Positions 30,999 to 41,200 of a stretch of 64,000 nt of DNA are shown here, piece by piece; position 1 is the stretch's first letter; every line of letters begins with the position of its first letter. The notes under the pieces were generated by a model. It saw nothing but the letters and a program-made list of their open reading frames with translations, was not told where the DNA came from and did not search any database. The position numbers and the translations under genes were made by a program. Origin of the DNA: Engelhardtia mirabilis (GTDB lineage Bacteria; Planctomycetota; UBA1135; GCA-002686595); the NCBI RefSeq assembly GCF_007748095.1, contig NZ_CP036287.1, positions 2,914,001 through 2,978,000 of the forward strand, written 5' to 3'.

Positions 30999-32012
30999 AT
31001 GTTCCGACGCACCGCCGCCGCGGGCGCGTTCCTGGTCCTCGCGGCCGGGAGTGCCTCCGCTCAGTCGATCGTGCGACCCGTTCCGCGGGTCGCCACTCAC
31101 GAGTTGGCCAGCCTCTCGATCACGCCCGACCTGGGTCAGGGCCCGGGTTCGACCTGGGAGATGATCGGGCCGCAGCCCGACTCCGCGTCGGCCTCCGACG
31201 GGGTCACCGCGGCCTTGCAGGGGCGCCTGTGGCTGCAGCCCGACGCCGACTTCTCCGACACGGCCGGCACCGTCGCGACCCAGCGCGCCGGTTGGGACGT
31301 GGTCGTCGGTCGCCGCACCGAGTCCGGCCTGCTCCTTGCCGTGGGCCTCGAGAGCGAGGCCTCCTTCTACGACTTCGGCGGGACCCTGGGCCTGGTGCCC
31401 GGTGCGCCGGACCCCTTCAACGACCTCTACTCCACGCGCCTGGGCACGACGCTCTACTCGCCGCTCAGCAAGCGCTTGGACCTGTTCAACGGGGTCGAGT
31501 TGACCTTGGCGGGCGAGGACAACGTCGATCCCTTCGACGGGTTGACCGTGGGTGGCTCGACCGGCCTGGCCTATCGCGCCGACGACGACTTCGAGCTCTC
31601 CTTCGGCCTCGCGGCGGCCTCGCGCCTCGAGGACGACGCCTACCTGCTGCCCTTCATCGGCATCGACTGGCGCGTCGCCGAGGGGACCCGGCTGGTGGCG
31701 GAGGGGCCCGAGGTGCGCCTGGAGCAACGCCTCACCGACACGGCGACCCTGACGCTCAGCGCGGAGTACGAGATCCGCCAGTTCCGGCTGAACTCCGGTG
31801 GCGTGCTCGACGACGGCGCCTTCCGCGACGAGCAGATCGACCTGGGCGCGAGCCTCGCCTGGCAACCGACCGCGCGCACCCGTGTGGAGTTCGGCGCGGG
31901 CTACACGGTCTGGCGCGAGCTGACCTTCCTCGGGAACGACGGCTCGAGTCTGGGGCAGAGCGAGACCGAGCCCGCGCCCTACGGCGCTCTGACGATCTCG
32001 CTGACGTTCTGA
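30999..32012 (+). CDS. Outer-membrane beta-barrel protein, function unknown
   Basis: A 337-residue protein with a clear signal peptide cleaved after Ala-Ser-Ala (MFRRTAAAGAFLVLAAGSASA). After that the sequence alternates short amphipathic strands separated by polar turns. It ends with an aromatic residue (LTISLTF), the usual C-terminal signal of outer-membrane barrels. Repeated strand patterns such as GLAYRADDDFELSFGLAAAS and GASLAWQPTARTRVEFGAGY fit a barrel of about 12-16 strands. I do not recognise a specific substrate family; a planctomycete DUF6268-type barrel is possible. It shares its upstream region with the divergent deacetylase-family gene. Confidence 0.65.
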   Translation: MFRRTAAAGAFLVLAAGSASAQSIVRPVPRVATHELASLSITPDLGQGPGSTWEMIGPQPDSASASDGVTAALQGRLWLQPDADFSDTAGTVATQRAGWDVVVGRRTESGLLLAVGLESEASFYDFGGTLGLVPGAPDPFNDLYSTRLGTTLYSPLSKRLDLFNGVELTLAGEDNVDPFDGLTVGGSTGLAYRADDDFELSFGLAAASRLEDDAYLLPFIGIDWRVAEGTRLVAEGPEVRLEQRLTDTATLTLSAEYEIRQFRLNSGGVLDDGAFRDEQIDLGASLAWQPTARTRVEFGAGYTVWRELTFLGNDGSSLGQSETEPAPYGALTISLTF

Positions 32013-32095
32013 GCGGCGTCGGTCCCTTGCGGCGCTCGGATCGACGGCGCCGGGACCATCGGACCGCACCTGGCTGGCGCCGAAACCGGCGCCGG

Positions 32096-32956
32096 TCAGT
32101 TCCAGACCGAGTTCGGCGTGGGCCGACGGGCGGCCTCGCGCTCGGCCGCCGTGCCGGTCATCTTCTCGTGCCAACGCCAGCCGTCGAGCTTGAGCATCGT
32201 CACGGCGGTGCGCCAGACGATCCACAGGTCGAGGCCCAGGCTCAGCCGCCGCACGTACTCGGCCGAAAGCTCGAGCTTCTCGCAGTAGGCCTCGACGCAA
32301 CGCCCGGTGTAGCCCTGTTGGACCTGGGCGTAGCCGGTGATGCCGGGCTTGGCGACCAAGCGCTGGGCGAAGCCCGGAACGGCCTCCTCGGCCCAGGTCT
32401 CGATCTCGACCATCTCCGGCCGCGGACCGATCAGGCTCATGTCGCCGAGCAGCACGTTGATGAGCTGGGGCAGCTCGTCCAGGTGCGAGTTCCGCAGCAG
32501 CTTGCCGAAGCGCGTCACGCGCAGCCGGTCATCGCCGGAGTGCCACGAGTGGTAGCTCCCCGAGCGGCTCTCGCGCATCGTGCGGAACTTGTAGATGCGG
32601 AACTCACAGCCCCGGTGACCCACCCGCGTCTGGGCGAACAGGATCTCGCTCGGCCGGCGGAAGAGGCAGAGGTTGACCAGCGCGATCGGAACGGCGAGCG
32701 CCAACGCCAAGGGCGCGGTCAAGACCAGGACGGCGAGGTCGAACAGGCGCTTGCCGCGACGGGCGTAGAAGTTGCCGGGCAGTTCCCAGCTCGGAGCGTC
32801 GGGCGCGGTCGCATTGGCCATCAGGGCCGCCACGGAGGTCCCCGGCAGGGACTCCTGGGGCAGGGCCGGCCGCGGCTCGATCGACGGGCGCTCGACGCGC
32901 TTGGTCTGTCGCTCGCCGCTGGGGCGCAGGGGGGGATAGGTGACTCGTTCGATCAT
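32096..32956 (-). CDS. Initiating sugar-phosphate transferase (bacterial sugar transferase family)
   Basis: A monotopic phosphoglycosyl transferase that moves a sugar-1-phosphate onto undecaprenyl phosphate to start exopolysaccharide or O-antigen synthesis. From the ATG at 32956 it has 286 residues: a disordered N-terminus and one membrane segment (FDLAVLVLTAPLALALAVPI). The catalytic domain shows the family motifs KFRTMRES, the DELPQLINVLLGDMSLIGPRPE block (20+ residues at about 162-184) and KPGITGYAQVQQGY. It is short and lacks the multi-TM N-terminal half of WbaP/WcaJ enzymes. It converges with the outer-membrane gene and is divergent from the carbamoyltransferase gene. It may start the polysaccharide built by the 45-64 kb cluster. 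Confidence 0.88.
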   Translation of the reverse strand: MIERVTYPPLRPSGERQTKRVERPSIEPRPALPQESLPGTSVAALMANATAPDAPSWELPGNFYARRGKRLFDLAVLVLTAPLALALAVPIALVNLCLFRRPSEILFAQTRVGHRGCEFRIYKFRTMRESRSGSYHSWHSGDDRLRVTRFGKLLRNSHLDELPQLINVLLGDMSLIGPRPEMVEIETWAEEAVPGFAQRLVAKPGITGYAQVQQGYTGRCVEAYCEKLELSAEYVRRLSLGLDLWIVWRTAVTMLKLDGWRWHEKMTGTAAEREAARRPTPNSVWN

Positions 32957-33233
32957 CGCGCTGACCTTGGACGGTGCCACGAGGGGGCAGCCGCTCCGAG
33001 GGCATCGGCTCACCCGACGACCGGCCTTAGCGCCCAGCGGCCGGTTTCTCGCGACTGGCAGCGCTCGCAGCCCGCCCGCGGCCAGCGGTGAGGCCGGCGA
33101 GCCTTCCCCTGCATGGGATCCGCGCCCGCGGCGTCCGTCCGGCGCTCATCCGTTCCGGGACCTGGCGCCGATGAGCGCCCGGGCCCGACCCCCTTTCCCC
33201 TCCGCACGAGCTGACCGACCCCCGTTCGAATCC

Positions 33234-35075
33234 ATGCACGGACGCACAGTGATCCTGGGCCTCAACGCCTGGCACGGCGACTCCGCCGCCGCACTCATCG
33301 TCGATGGACAACTCGTGGCCGCGGCCGAGGAGGAGCGCTTCCGGCGCGTGAAGCACTGGGCCGGCTTCCCGTCCCAGGCGGTGCGCTACTGCCTCGAGTC
33401 GGCGGGCCTGACCCTGGCCGACGTGGATCACGTGGCCATCAACCGCGACCCCCGCGCGAACCTGCTCTACAAGCTCGGCTACGCCCTGCGTCGTCGGCCG
33501 AGCTTCCGCCTGCTGCGCTCGCGCCTGGCCAACGCCAGCCGGGTGCGCGACCTGCGCGCGGAGCTGATCCGCGGCCTGGGCGCCTGCGGCGACGACTTCC
33601 GCGCCCGTGTCCACCACGTCGAACACCACCGCGCGCACCTGGCCAGCGCCTACCTGGTCTCGCCCTTCCAGAGCGCCGCGGTCGTCTCGGTCGACGGCTT
33701 TGGCGACTTCTCGAGCGCCATGTGGGCCCACGGCCACGGCACCGACATGGTCGAGCTCGGCCGCGTGCGCTTCCCGCACAGCCTGGGCCTGTACTACCTG
33801 GCCCTGACCCAGCACCTGGGCTTCCCCAACTACGGCGACGAGTACAAGGTCATGGGCATGGCCGCCTACGGCGAGCCCGTGTACCTCGACGCCCTGCGCA
33901 GGGTCGTGAAGCTGCGCCACGACGGCGGCTTCGAGCTGAACCTCGACTACTTCGTGCACCACAAGGGCGGCGTGCCGATGACCTGGGACGGCGGCGAGCC
34001 GCGCCTGGGCCGCGCCTTCTCGCCCAAGCTCGAGGAGCTCCTCGGTCCGGCGCGCTTCGTCGACGAAGCACTCGAGCAGCGCCACTACGACCTGGCCGCC
34101 TCGATCCAGGCCATGTACGAGGAGGCGTTCTTCCACATGCTGTGCGCCCTCCATGCCCAGACCGGCGAGACGTCCCTGTGCGTGGCCGGCGGCTGCGGCA
34201 TGAACAGCCTGGCCAATGGCCGCATCACGACCCAGACGCCCTTCGAGGAGGTCTACGTCCAGGCCGCCGCCGGCGACGCCGGGGGCTCGATCGGCGCCGC
34301 CGCCGAGGTCTGGTGCGGCGTGCTCGGCCGCCGGCGTCTGTTCACCATGGACCACGCCTACTTCGGGCCGCAGTTCGACGCCGAGGAGATCGGCGCAGTC
34401 GTCGCCGCCGCCGAGGGCCGCATCGACTCCGAGGGCTGCGAAGCCGTGGTCGAGTCCGACGAGGGCGCCCTGTGCGAGCGCGTCGCCGAGGCGATCGCCG
34501 AAGGCAAGGTCGTGGGCTGGTTCCAGGGCCGCATGGAGTGGGGCCCGCGGGCCCTCGGCAACCGCTCGATCCTGGGCGACCCGCGCCGCAGCGACCTCAA
34601 GGACATCCTCAACCTCAAGATCAAGCGCCGCGAGTCCTTCCGGCCCTTCGCGCCGTCCGTCCTGCGCGAGCACATGTCCGCCTGGTTCGACCAGACCGGC
34701 GACGTGCCCTTCATGGGTCAGGTCTTCCCGATCCGCGAGGAGAAGCGCGACAAGGTCCCCGCCGTCACCCACGCCGACGGCACCGGCCGCCTGCAGACCG
34801 TCGAGCGCGCCACCAACCCCCGCTACTGGCGCCTGATCCGCGCCTTCGAAGAGCGCACCGGCGTGCCCATGCTGGTCAACACCTCGTTCAACGAGAACGA
34901 GCCCGTGGTCTGCCACCCGCGCGAGGCCCTCGATTGCTTCCTGCGGACGAAGATGGACCTGCTCGTGCTCGGCGACCACCTGATCGAACGCGTCTCCGTG
35001 GCCCAGGCCGCGAAGAGCGTTGCGGCGGCGCTGCCGGCATCGGGCGGCGTACCGGCCGAGCCGAAGCGCGGTTGA
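33234..35075 (+). CDS. NodU/CmcH-family carbamoyltransferase
   Basis: An O-carbamoyltransferase of 613 residues from the ATG at 33234 (MHGRTVILGLNAWHGDSAAA). It has the Kae1-like N-terminal domain (GLNAWHGDSAAALIVDGQLV, VEHHRAHLASAYLVSPF, VAGGCGMNSLANG). The C-terminal YrdC-like domain carries WFQGRMEWGPRALGNRSILG and SFRPFAPSVL. Such enzymes carbamoylate sugars of Nod factors, antibiotics or surface glycans, using carbamoyl phosphate and ATP. Next to an initiating sugar transferase, and upstream of a large polysaccharide cluster, decoration of a surface glycan is the likely role. Its stop is 27 bp from the convergent KAP-NTPase gene. Confidence 0.9.
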   Translation: MHGRTVILGLNAWHGDSAAALIVDGQLVAAAEEERFRRVKHWAGFPSQAVRYCLESAGLTLADVDHVAINRDPRANLLYKLGYALRRRPSFRLLRSRLANASRVRDLRAELIRGLGACGDDFRARVHHVEHHRAHLASAYLVSPFQSAAVVSVDGFGDFSSAMWAHGHGTDMVELGRVRFPHSLGLYYLALTQHLGFPNYGDEYKVMGMAAYGEPVYLDALRRVVKLRHDGGFELNLDYFVHHKGGVPMTWDGGEPRLGRAFSPKLEELLGPARFVDEALEQRHYDLAASIQAMYEEAFFHMLCALHAQTGETSLCVAGGCGMNSLANGRITTQTPFEEVYVQAAAGDAGGSIGAAAEVWCGVLGRRRLFTMDHAYFGPQFDAEEIGAVVAAAEGRIDSEGCEAVVESDEGALCERVAEAIAEGKVVGWFQGRMEWGPRALGNRSILGDPRRSDLKDILNLKIKRRESFRPFAPSVLREHMSAWFDQTGDVPFMGQVFPIREEKRDKVPAVTHADGTGRLQTVERATNPRYWRLIRAFEERTGVPMLVNTSFNENEPVVCHPREALDCFLRTKMDLLVLGDHLIERVSVAQAAKSVAAALPASGGVPAEPKRG

Positions 35076-35102
35076 GGCGCGGGCCTGACCGCGGCCGGGA
35101 CC

Positions 35103-38100
35103 CTACTTGGCGACCGACGAAACGGGTCGTTCGTAGACCGCGCCGACTTGCTCCGCGATGGCAATCAGGATCGAGTCGTCGACGCCCTCCAGGGCCCGCC
35201 GACCGAGCACTGCCTTGGCCAGGAGATCGGGCGATCGGTCTTTCCCTAGTGAACGCAGGATCTCCCTCGCGAGCTGATAGCGGGCCACGAAGCACCGCAC
35301 CGACCGTGGACCGGAGCGACTCGGACCCTCCTCGTGTCCGAGTCCGCGCGCCGCGGAGCGAATGGCCCGGCGTTCCTCAGCGGTGAAGACTGCACTCGGC
35401 TCGAGAGGCGCGGCCGGTTCCGGTGGCTCAACGACGTGCTCCTGGAGCGGCGGGTAACCGGAGCCGTCGGACCCGCGGAGCTCTAGCATCGCGGGAGGCG
35501 TCGCCCGAGACTCTTCGTCCACGTTGCCGGTAGCGGCCTCGAAGTCGTCGACGTCATCTGCATCTTGGTCGGACCCGCCCTCGGACGGGGTCGACTCCGC
35601 AGATTCGGTTGGCCTCGCCACGGGCTCCTCCACCTCCTCTGGGCCGAGAATGCCGGCGGCGACCTCGTCCAGCTCGTCGGGCGAGATGGGGCCCAAGCGC
35701 AGGTAAGCCACGAAGATCTTCTCGAGGTTCTCTTGCAGCACGTCCAGGTCGTCGAGACCCTCGAATGCGGTGCTCTTCGCCTGCTCGTTCGACGCACGCA
35801 GGGTCTCGTACTTGGCGAGGATCGCGCGACCGAACGCGACCTCGTCCACGAGCATCACGACGAAGAGGCGCCCCTTTAGCCTCGGTTGCTCGAGGAACAA
35901 CTTAAGGGACTCTGCAATCTCGAGCATCGCCTTGGGTTCGCAGCGGTCGAGGTCGTCGACGACGAGGATGACGCGGTCAGGATGAGGACCGCCGTGGGCG
36001 GCGGCGATCCAGAACCAATAGGCGATGAGCCAAGCGACGCACGCTCCAGTGCCGAGCGCCAAGACCGCGATACGCCCGGTCCAAGGGTCCGCTCCAAGGA
36101 CTCTTGTGGTCACGGCGCAGGTGACGACTGCGCCGACCACAGTCGCCACTGAGACGAGAAGCGCGCCGCGCCAGGCAGCGAAGGCCGCTGTGGTCTCGTT
36201 CTGATCGTCCGGGCCATCGCGGGCGGTCGGTGTCCAGGCGCGGATGAGTGCTTCCAAGTCGTTCCCGAGTACCGCCTGAAGGCCGAGATGCGCTTCGTGT
36301 CGGGCCACCGCTAGAAACCGCTTGCGAAGGAGGCCCGCCCGGCTGGTCATGGCGGCCAGCAGGTTGAGACCAGCAAGCAAGCCCCCAGCGCCCGCCAGCA
36401 CGTCGAGGGCTGCTGACCCTCCGTCCTGGAGCGGCACCAGAACCAGCAGCACGAGTAGGAGAGACCATACGAGCGGCGCAGTGCCGTTCTTGATCAGGGC
36501 TGTTCGAAGAGCCAAGCCCAAGCTGCGCGCCGTCGAACCGTCGACCGCCCGTCCGCGAACGGTCTCATACAGATTCACCCAAAGTCCTGGCGTCGAGGGG
36601 TACTTCCAGGCGCTGAACTGAACCGTGGCCCAGTTCTCTCGCTCCAAGCGCTTGCAAACCAAGTCCATCAGGAAGGTCTTGCCACGTCCCCAGTGACCCA
36701 GCAGTCCGAAGCACAGCTCATCCTGCGCCCCGGCGAAGAACCGCGCCAAGGCCTGTGCGTACTCCCTTGCGTGCAGACATGCCTCTTCGGGCGTCGCGTT
36801 GGCCCGGAACCAAGCTGGTAGGCGCGATGCCAAGACCTGGACGAGTTCCGGTGCCCTCTCGTCTGCGGCGCTGGGCGTGATCGCGCCTGAGTCCGAGACT
36901 TCCGCGCCCAGGTCCACAGCCCGTCGCTCAGCCAGATTGAGGACCTCATTCAGCCCTTCGATGCCAAGTCCAGGCGGCAAAGTGCGCAGGGCGCGTGCGA
37001 AGGTCGCCGGCATCCAGTCGGCGGTGGAGAGGGTGAGCCCCTTCCTGGCCATCTGGAGCGCTTCGTCGGGGCGACCGCGGTAGAGTGCGATCTCGGCGAG
37101 GTCGAAGAAACACCAGGGGGTGTCTTCGGGGGGGTCTGCGAAGGCTTGCTCCGAACGGTGTTCCTCCGCCTCGTCCAGCAGGTCTGAAAGAACCTCGAGC
37201 TCGAGCTTGCCGCTCGCTCGTGCCTGGAGCTTCACCGCCATCAACACGGGGTACGGGTCTCCCTTGGAACCGATCGCCGCAGTGAGATAGCAGTCGAAGG
37301 CCTGCTCCTCCTCACCGGCCCTGTACAGGAGTCCCCCCAGGCTCGCGAGCGCATCGAAGTCCTGCGCGTCGATCTTGATCGCCCGGCGCAGCTCCCGCTC
37401 GCCCGCGCGGGGGTCCTTGCGGCCGTCGAGCTTGTTGAGCGCGATGCCCAGCTCTCGCCAGGCAGGAGCCGAGGATTCGTCGATCTCGACCGCCTGGCGG
37501 AGCGAGGTGACGGCGTCGATCCAGCGACCGTTGGCCTTGGCCTGGCGAGCGATCTCGAGGAGCTCGGCCGCCTCCTTGGGCGACGGCGACTCGGAGCGAG
37601 GCGACTCAGTCATCGTCGGCGTCGGAGTCTCGGATCGATGCGGTTCGGCATCTCCGTTCCGACGCGCCTTGGCCAGAACGTCGCGCATGGTGCGGGCCAG
37701 AGCGTCGGACGACCTCTCCATGGAGTCGGTACTTCCCAGGTCGTACGCGACATTTCGAGTCATCGGGCGGCGCGCAGGGACTTCTACCGAGTGGGGACGC
37801 AGGACGACCGTCGACAGCCCTCGCGCCTGACGGTCCTCGATGGCCTTGTCCAGCAACAGCCGAGGTGTCCAGTGGAGATCCACGACGGCGATTGGAGCCT
37901 CGAGCACGGCCGGCCAGAAGTCGATCATCTCGATCTTCTGGTCGCGGGACCGAAGCGAGACGTGGGCCGGGCGGTAGATATCCAATCCCGCGGAGTCCCG
38001 ACGCGTGGCACGCTCGACGGCGGGCTTGACGACGACCTCGACCAACTCGTCGAGATCGATGACGGCGTCGTTCTGGATGAATGAGTGCTTGCCGGACGGA

Positions 38101-38237
38101 ATCAGCACCAAACAAGTGCGGTCCAGATTCTCCGGAGGGGGCAGGTTCGCTTCAGGCAAGGCTCGCGTCTCCTCTCTCGTGGCTGGACGATACCAGCCGA
38201 GCGAGCAACCATCGTCGATGTACTCCTGGCCTGGCAT
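35103..38237 (-). CDS. Deoxyribosyltransferase/TIR-like + TPR + KAP-family P-loop NTPase
   Basis: A 1044-residue protein with four visible parts. Residues about 40-170 resemble a nucleoside-2-deoxyribosyltransferase/TIR-like fold (TCLVLIPSG, VVVKPAVERA, WPAVLEAPIAVVDLHW, STVVLRP), but the usual N-x-x-YEL motif is diverged. Residues 222-405 contain TPR-like helices (AKANGRWIDAVTSLRQAVEI and others). Residues 485-860 are a KAP NTPase with Walker A GHWGRGKTF (514-522) and Walker B VILVVDDLDR (756-765). Hydrophobic pairs at about 588-629 and 690-745 lie between them, the membrane insertion typical of KAP proteins. A long acidic linker and a helical C-terminal domain follow. KAP and TIR-like folds both occur in phage-defence proteins; the role here is inference. 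It is divergent from the annexin-like gene across 47 bp. GC looks lower than in its neighbours. Confidence 0.7.
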   Translation of the reverse strand: MPGQEYIDDGCSLGWYRPATREETRALPEANLPPPENLDRTCLVLIPSGKHSFIQNDAVIDLDELVEVVVKPAVERATRRDSAGLDIYRPAHVSLRSRDQKIEMIDFWPAVLEAPIAVVDLHWTPRLLLDKAIEDRQARGLSTVVLRPHSVEVPARRPMTRNVAYDLGSTDSMERSSDALARTMRDVLAKARRNGDAEPHRSETPTPTMTESPRSESPSPKEAAELLEIARQAKANGRWIDAVTSLRQAVEIDESSAPAWRELGIALNKLDGRKDPRAGERELRRAIKIDAQDFDALASLGGLLYRAGEEEQAFDCYLTAAIGSKGDPYPVLMAVKLQARASGKLELEVLSDLLDEAEEHRSEQAFADPPEDTPWCFFDLAEIALYRGRPDEALQMARKGLTLSTADWMPATFARALRTLPPGLGIEGLNEVLNLAERRAVDLGAEVSDSGAITPSAADERAPELVQVLASRLPAWFRANATPEEACLHAREYAQALARFFAGAQDELCFGLLGHWGRGKTFLMDLVCKRLERENWATVQFSAWKYPSTPGLWVNLYETVRGRAVDGSTARSLGLALRTALIKNGTAPLVWSLLLVLLVLVPLQDGGSAALDVLAGAGGLLAGLNLLAAMTSRAGLLRKRFLAVARHEAHLGLQAVLGNDLEALIRAWTPTARDGPDDQNETTAAFAAWRGALLVSVATVVGAVVTCAVTTRVLGADPWTGRIAVLALGTGACVAWLIAYWFWIAAAHGGPHPDRVILVVDDLDRCEPKAMLEIAESLKLFLEQPRLKGRLFVVMLVDEVAFGRAILAKYETLRASNEQAKSTAFEGLDDLDVLQENLEKIFVAYLRLGPISPDELDEVAAGILGPEEVEEPVARPTESAESTPSEGGSDQDADDVDDFEAATGNVDEESRATPPAMLELRGSDGSGYPPLQEHVVEPPEPAAPLEPSAVFTAEERRAIRSAARGLGHEEGPSRSGPRSVRCFVARYQLAREILRSLGKDRSPDLLAKAVLGRRALEGVDDSILIAIAEQVGAVYERPVSSVAK

Positions 38238-38284
38238 CGCCCTAGAATCTCGCCCGCCCCTCGCATCCGCTGGCTGCCCTCCCC

Positions 38285-41200
38285 TTGACCTTCGACTGGC
38301 TCGACGTCGCCGCCGCCGGTGGCACGGACTTCACGCCCACGGCGACCGCCGACTGGCGGCGTGCGGTGGAGTGTTTGCCGGTGCCGCTGTGCGGCGATCC
38401 GCGGCTGGACGAGCTGCACGCGGTGGTGGATCGGTGGGGAGAGCGGCGCGGGGCTCTGCGCTGCGATCCGCTGCTCGAGGACGCGGCGCGCGCGCGCATG
38501 TTGAGGAGCGTGGATGCGGAGGCGGCGCGGGAGGTCGAGCCGTTCCTGCCGCTCCTGCGCGAGTCGCCGATCCTCTTGCAGCACGTCTACGTGCTCGCCA
38601 AGCAGACCCAGGAGGAGGCGCGGCTGCACTTCCTACCGCGGGCCCTGGTGCGTTTCGGGGAGCGACTCGCCGACGTGCCGATGGGCAGTGACGCGGAGCT
38701 CAGCCTGCGGCGAGCCCTGCGCGCGACCCTGGACGATCTGCTCGCGCGCTACGAGGGCCTGGCCCTGGTGGCGGGGGAGCTGATCCACGAGGGGGTCCAA
38801 ACGCGCCGCGGCGAACGGGCGCGGGCCGGGCTCGAGGACTGTGAGTACGCGGCCCTCGTCGAGCTGGGCCGCCAGCGGGGGCTGTGTGACCTCGACCCCG
38901 AGGGCGAGGATCGGGGCCACCGACTCGACGCGCAGCTCGACTCGCAGCTGCGGCGACATCCGATCAACACGCCAGCCCTGCGCGCGGTGGCCCGGCGGGC
39001 TTTCGAGGAGGGTCGCAACGATGGTCACGAGCTGGCCCTGGATGCCTACGGGCGTTCTCTCGAGCTGCTCGAGGCCCTCTCGCGGCGGGTGGACCTGCGG
39101 CGCATGGCGCGCCTGCGCGAGGGGCTCGAGGGCACGGACGAGCGGCTGCGGCAGTTGACCCTGGCGGAGCTCGCGCGGCACCTCCACACCGACCATCGGG
39201 GTCAGGCGACGCCCGAGCAGCTCGCGCGCCAGGCCCTGGCCGCGGTGCTGCCCAAGCGCGGTCCGCGTCGGCGCTTTGCCGAGTGCCTGCTCGACGGGGA
39301 CCGGGACGGGGCTCGCGCGACCCTCTTGTTGCTCGAGTTGAAGGGACTGCCCTTCGACCGCGGTCGCAAGGTCGAGGCCCTCTATCGCGAGGCCGGCTGC
39401 GAGGGCATCGCGCGGCTCGAGCAACGCTTTGCGGCCGAGTACGCCGACACGGCCCGCGACGCGACCTGGCTGCGTCTGGTCAAGGGCGCCTCGCGCTGGA
39501 TGGCCCTGGCCCTGGGCGACGCGGGCCGCGCCGAGCGCCTGCGGCCGGTGGGCCCCGGACTGCCCCTGGCGACGCTGTTGGATCTCAAGCTGCGTCCGGC
39601 CGACCGTGCGGCGGTGGAGCGACTGCGGCGGGGCGACCGGGCCGGTGCGGAGCTCGGTCTCCTGGAGCGCGCGGTCGAGCAACGCAGCGCCGAGGGCGTG
39701 GTCGCCTGCCTCGAGGGCGTCGACCCCGAGGATCTGGAAGAGGTCTGCGCTCGCTTCCTGAGCGACAGCGGTCGTCCCCTGGATCGGGTGCTGCACGAGG
39801 TGCTGGCTCCCACGCCCCTGCGCGACCTCGCGCTGCACACCGTGCGGGGCGAGGCGCGCCTGGCCAGGGCGGCGCGCCTGCGCGCCGCCCTGGCCGAAAT
39901 CGGCGGCGTGACCCTCGAGGATGCCTTCGCCGGACTCAGCTCCGACGAGCGCCACCTGTTGGTGGGCGACTACGACCTGGTCTACGCCGGCGCGGCCCAG
40001 GGCACCCATCGCACGCGTCTGCGAGGCATCTTCGAGCAGGACCTGCGCCGCTTGGTGGGTCGCGACGTGGCCGAGTTGGTCTCGGTCCTCGTGCGCCACG
40101 GTGGCCTGCCGCCCGAGGACCTCGCGCGCTACTACATGCTGGGCCTGGGCACGAACGTGGCGGGGCTCGTGGACCTCCTGCGGCGCTTCGACCGCGAGGG
40201 CATCGCCGACCTGGAGCGGCGCTACGACCGCAAGTACCGCCTCTACGGGGCGCGCGCCCTGGCCCGGCGTGAGACGGGCTCGCGCCTCGCGCGGGCCATT
40301 GCCGCGGAGCGGGCGCGCTTCGGACCCGCGGCGAGGCTGGTGGACGTGCCGCTCGTGGGCAGCCTCCTGCGGCGGGTCAGCCTGATCGACGGCCTGGTCG
40401 GCGACCTGCGCGGCGAGCTCTCCGGCGACGGCTGGTTCGACGTGCGCGACGCCCTGCGCGGCAAGCCCGAGGTGGATCGTCCGGGCGAGCTGGCCTCGCG
40501 CCTCGAGGAGCGGCGGGCCCACGAGTTCAGCGGCCGCCTGATGCGCTCGGCGCGCTTCTTCAAGCAACTGCGCCGCGCCGTGGACACGAGCCTGGCCAGC
40601 GCGCGGTCGGTGTTCCCGGTGGGCGTCGTCGACGGCGAGCCGATCGTCGCCCAGCTCGGTCAACGCCTGCGCTACCACCTCTACGCGCGGCGGGTCCTCT
40701 TGGCCTTCGACCGCTTCCGCGCCGCGAAGAACCGCGCCGGCGCCGCACTCGGTGATCGACTCGGAGGCGTGGGGGCGACCCTCGGCGCCCTGCTCGGCGC
40801 CTTCGTCGAGCGGTCGCTCTCGGGCCAGGTCTCCCTGTTGACCCTGGCCCTGGCCGGCACCGTCGGCGCCTTCATCGGCAAGACCCTGCCCAAGAAGTTG
40901 ATCGCCGGCGACGCCCTCGGGACGGAGGAGATCGGCCTCGATCTCGTCCACGCCCTGATCGAGGGCGCGGGTCGTATGTTCAGCCGCCTGCGCCGCTTCG
41001 GCCGCTTCGCCGTGGACGGGATCCAGCGCGGCTTGGGTCGCACGGTGTTCAAGGTCGGCGCCAAGCGCACCATCGACCAGGTCACGCGCGGCCTGGCCTC
41101 GCGTCTGGGCGCGCGTCAGGACCGCCTGCCGCAACTGCGCGTGACGAGCTTCCGCCTGCGCGACGACCTGTCGCCGATCACCAGTGGCGCGGCGCGGGCG

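Noticed and set aside
30620..31012. N-terminal extension of the deacetylase-family protein by about 130 residues
   Set aside because: The extra sequence is Arg/Pro/Ser-rich, unconserved, and would run through the three palindromes. The GTG at 30619 starts exactly where family similarity begins.
33223..33245. T-loop-like sequence gttcgaatcc suggesting a tRNA
   Set aside because: The flanking bases do not form the T-stem and no acceptor or anticodon arm can be built. It is the leader of the carbamoyltransferase gene.
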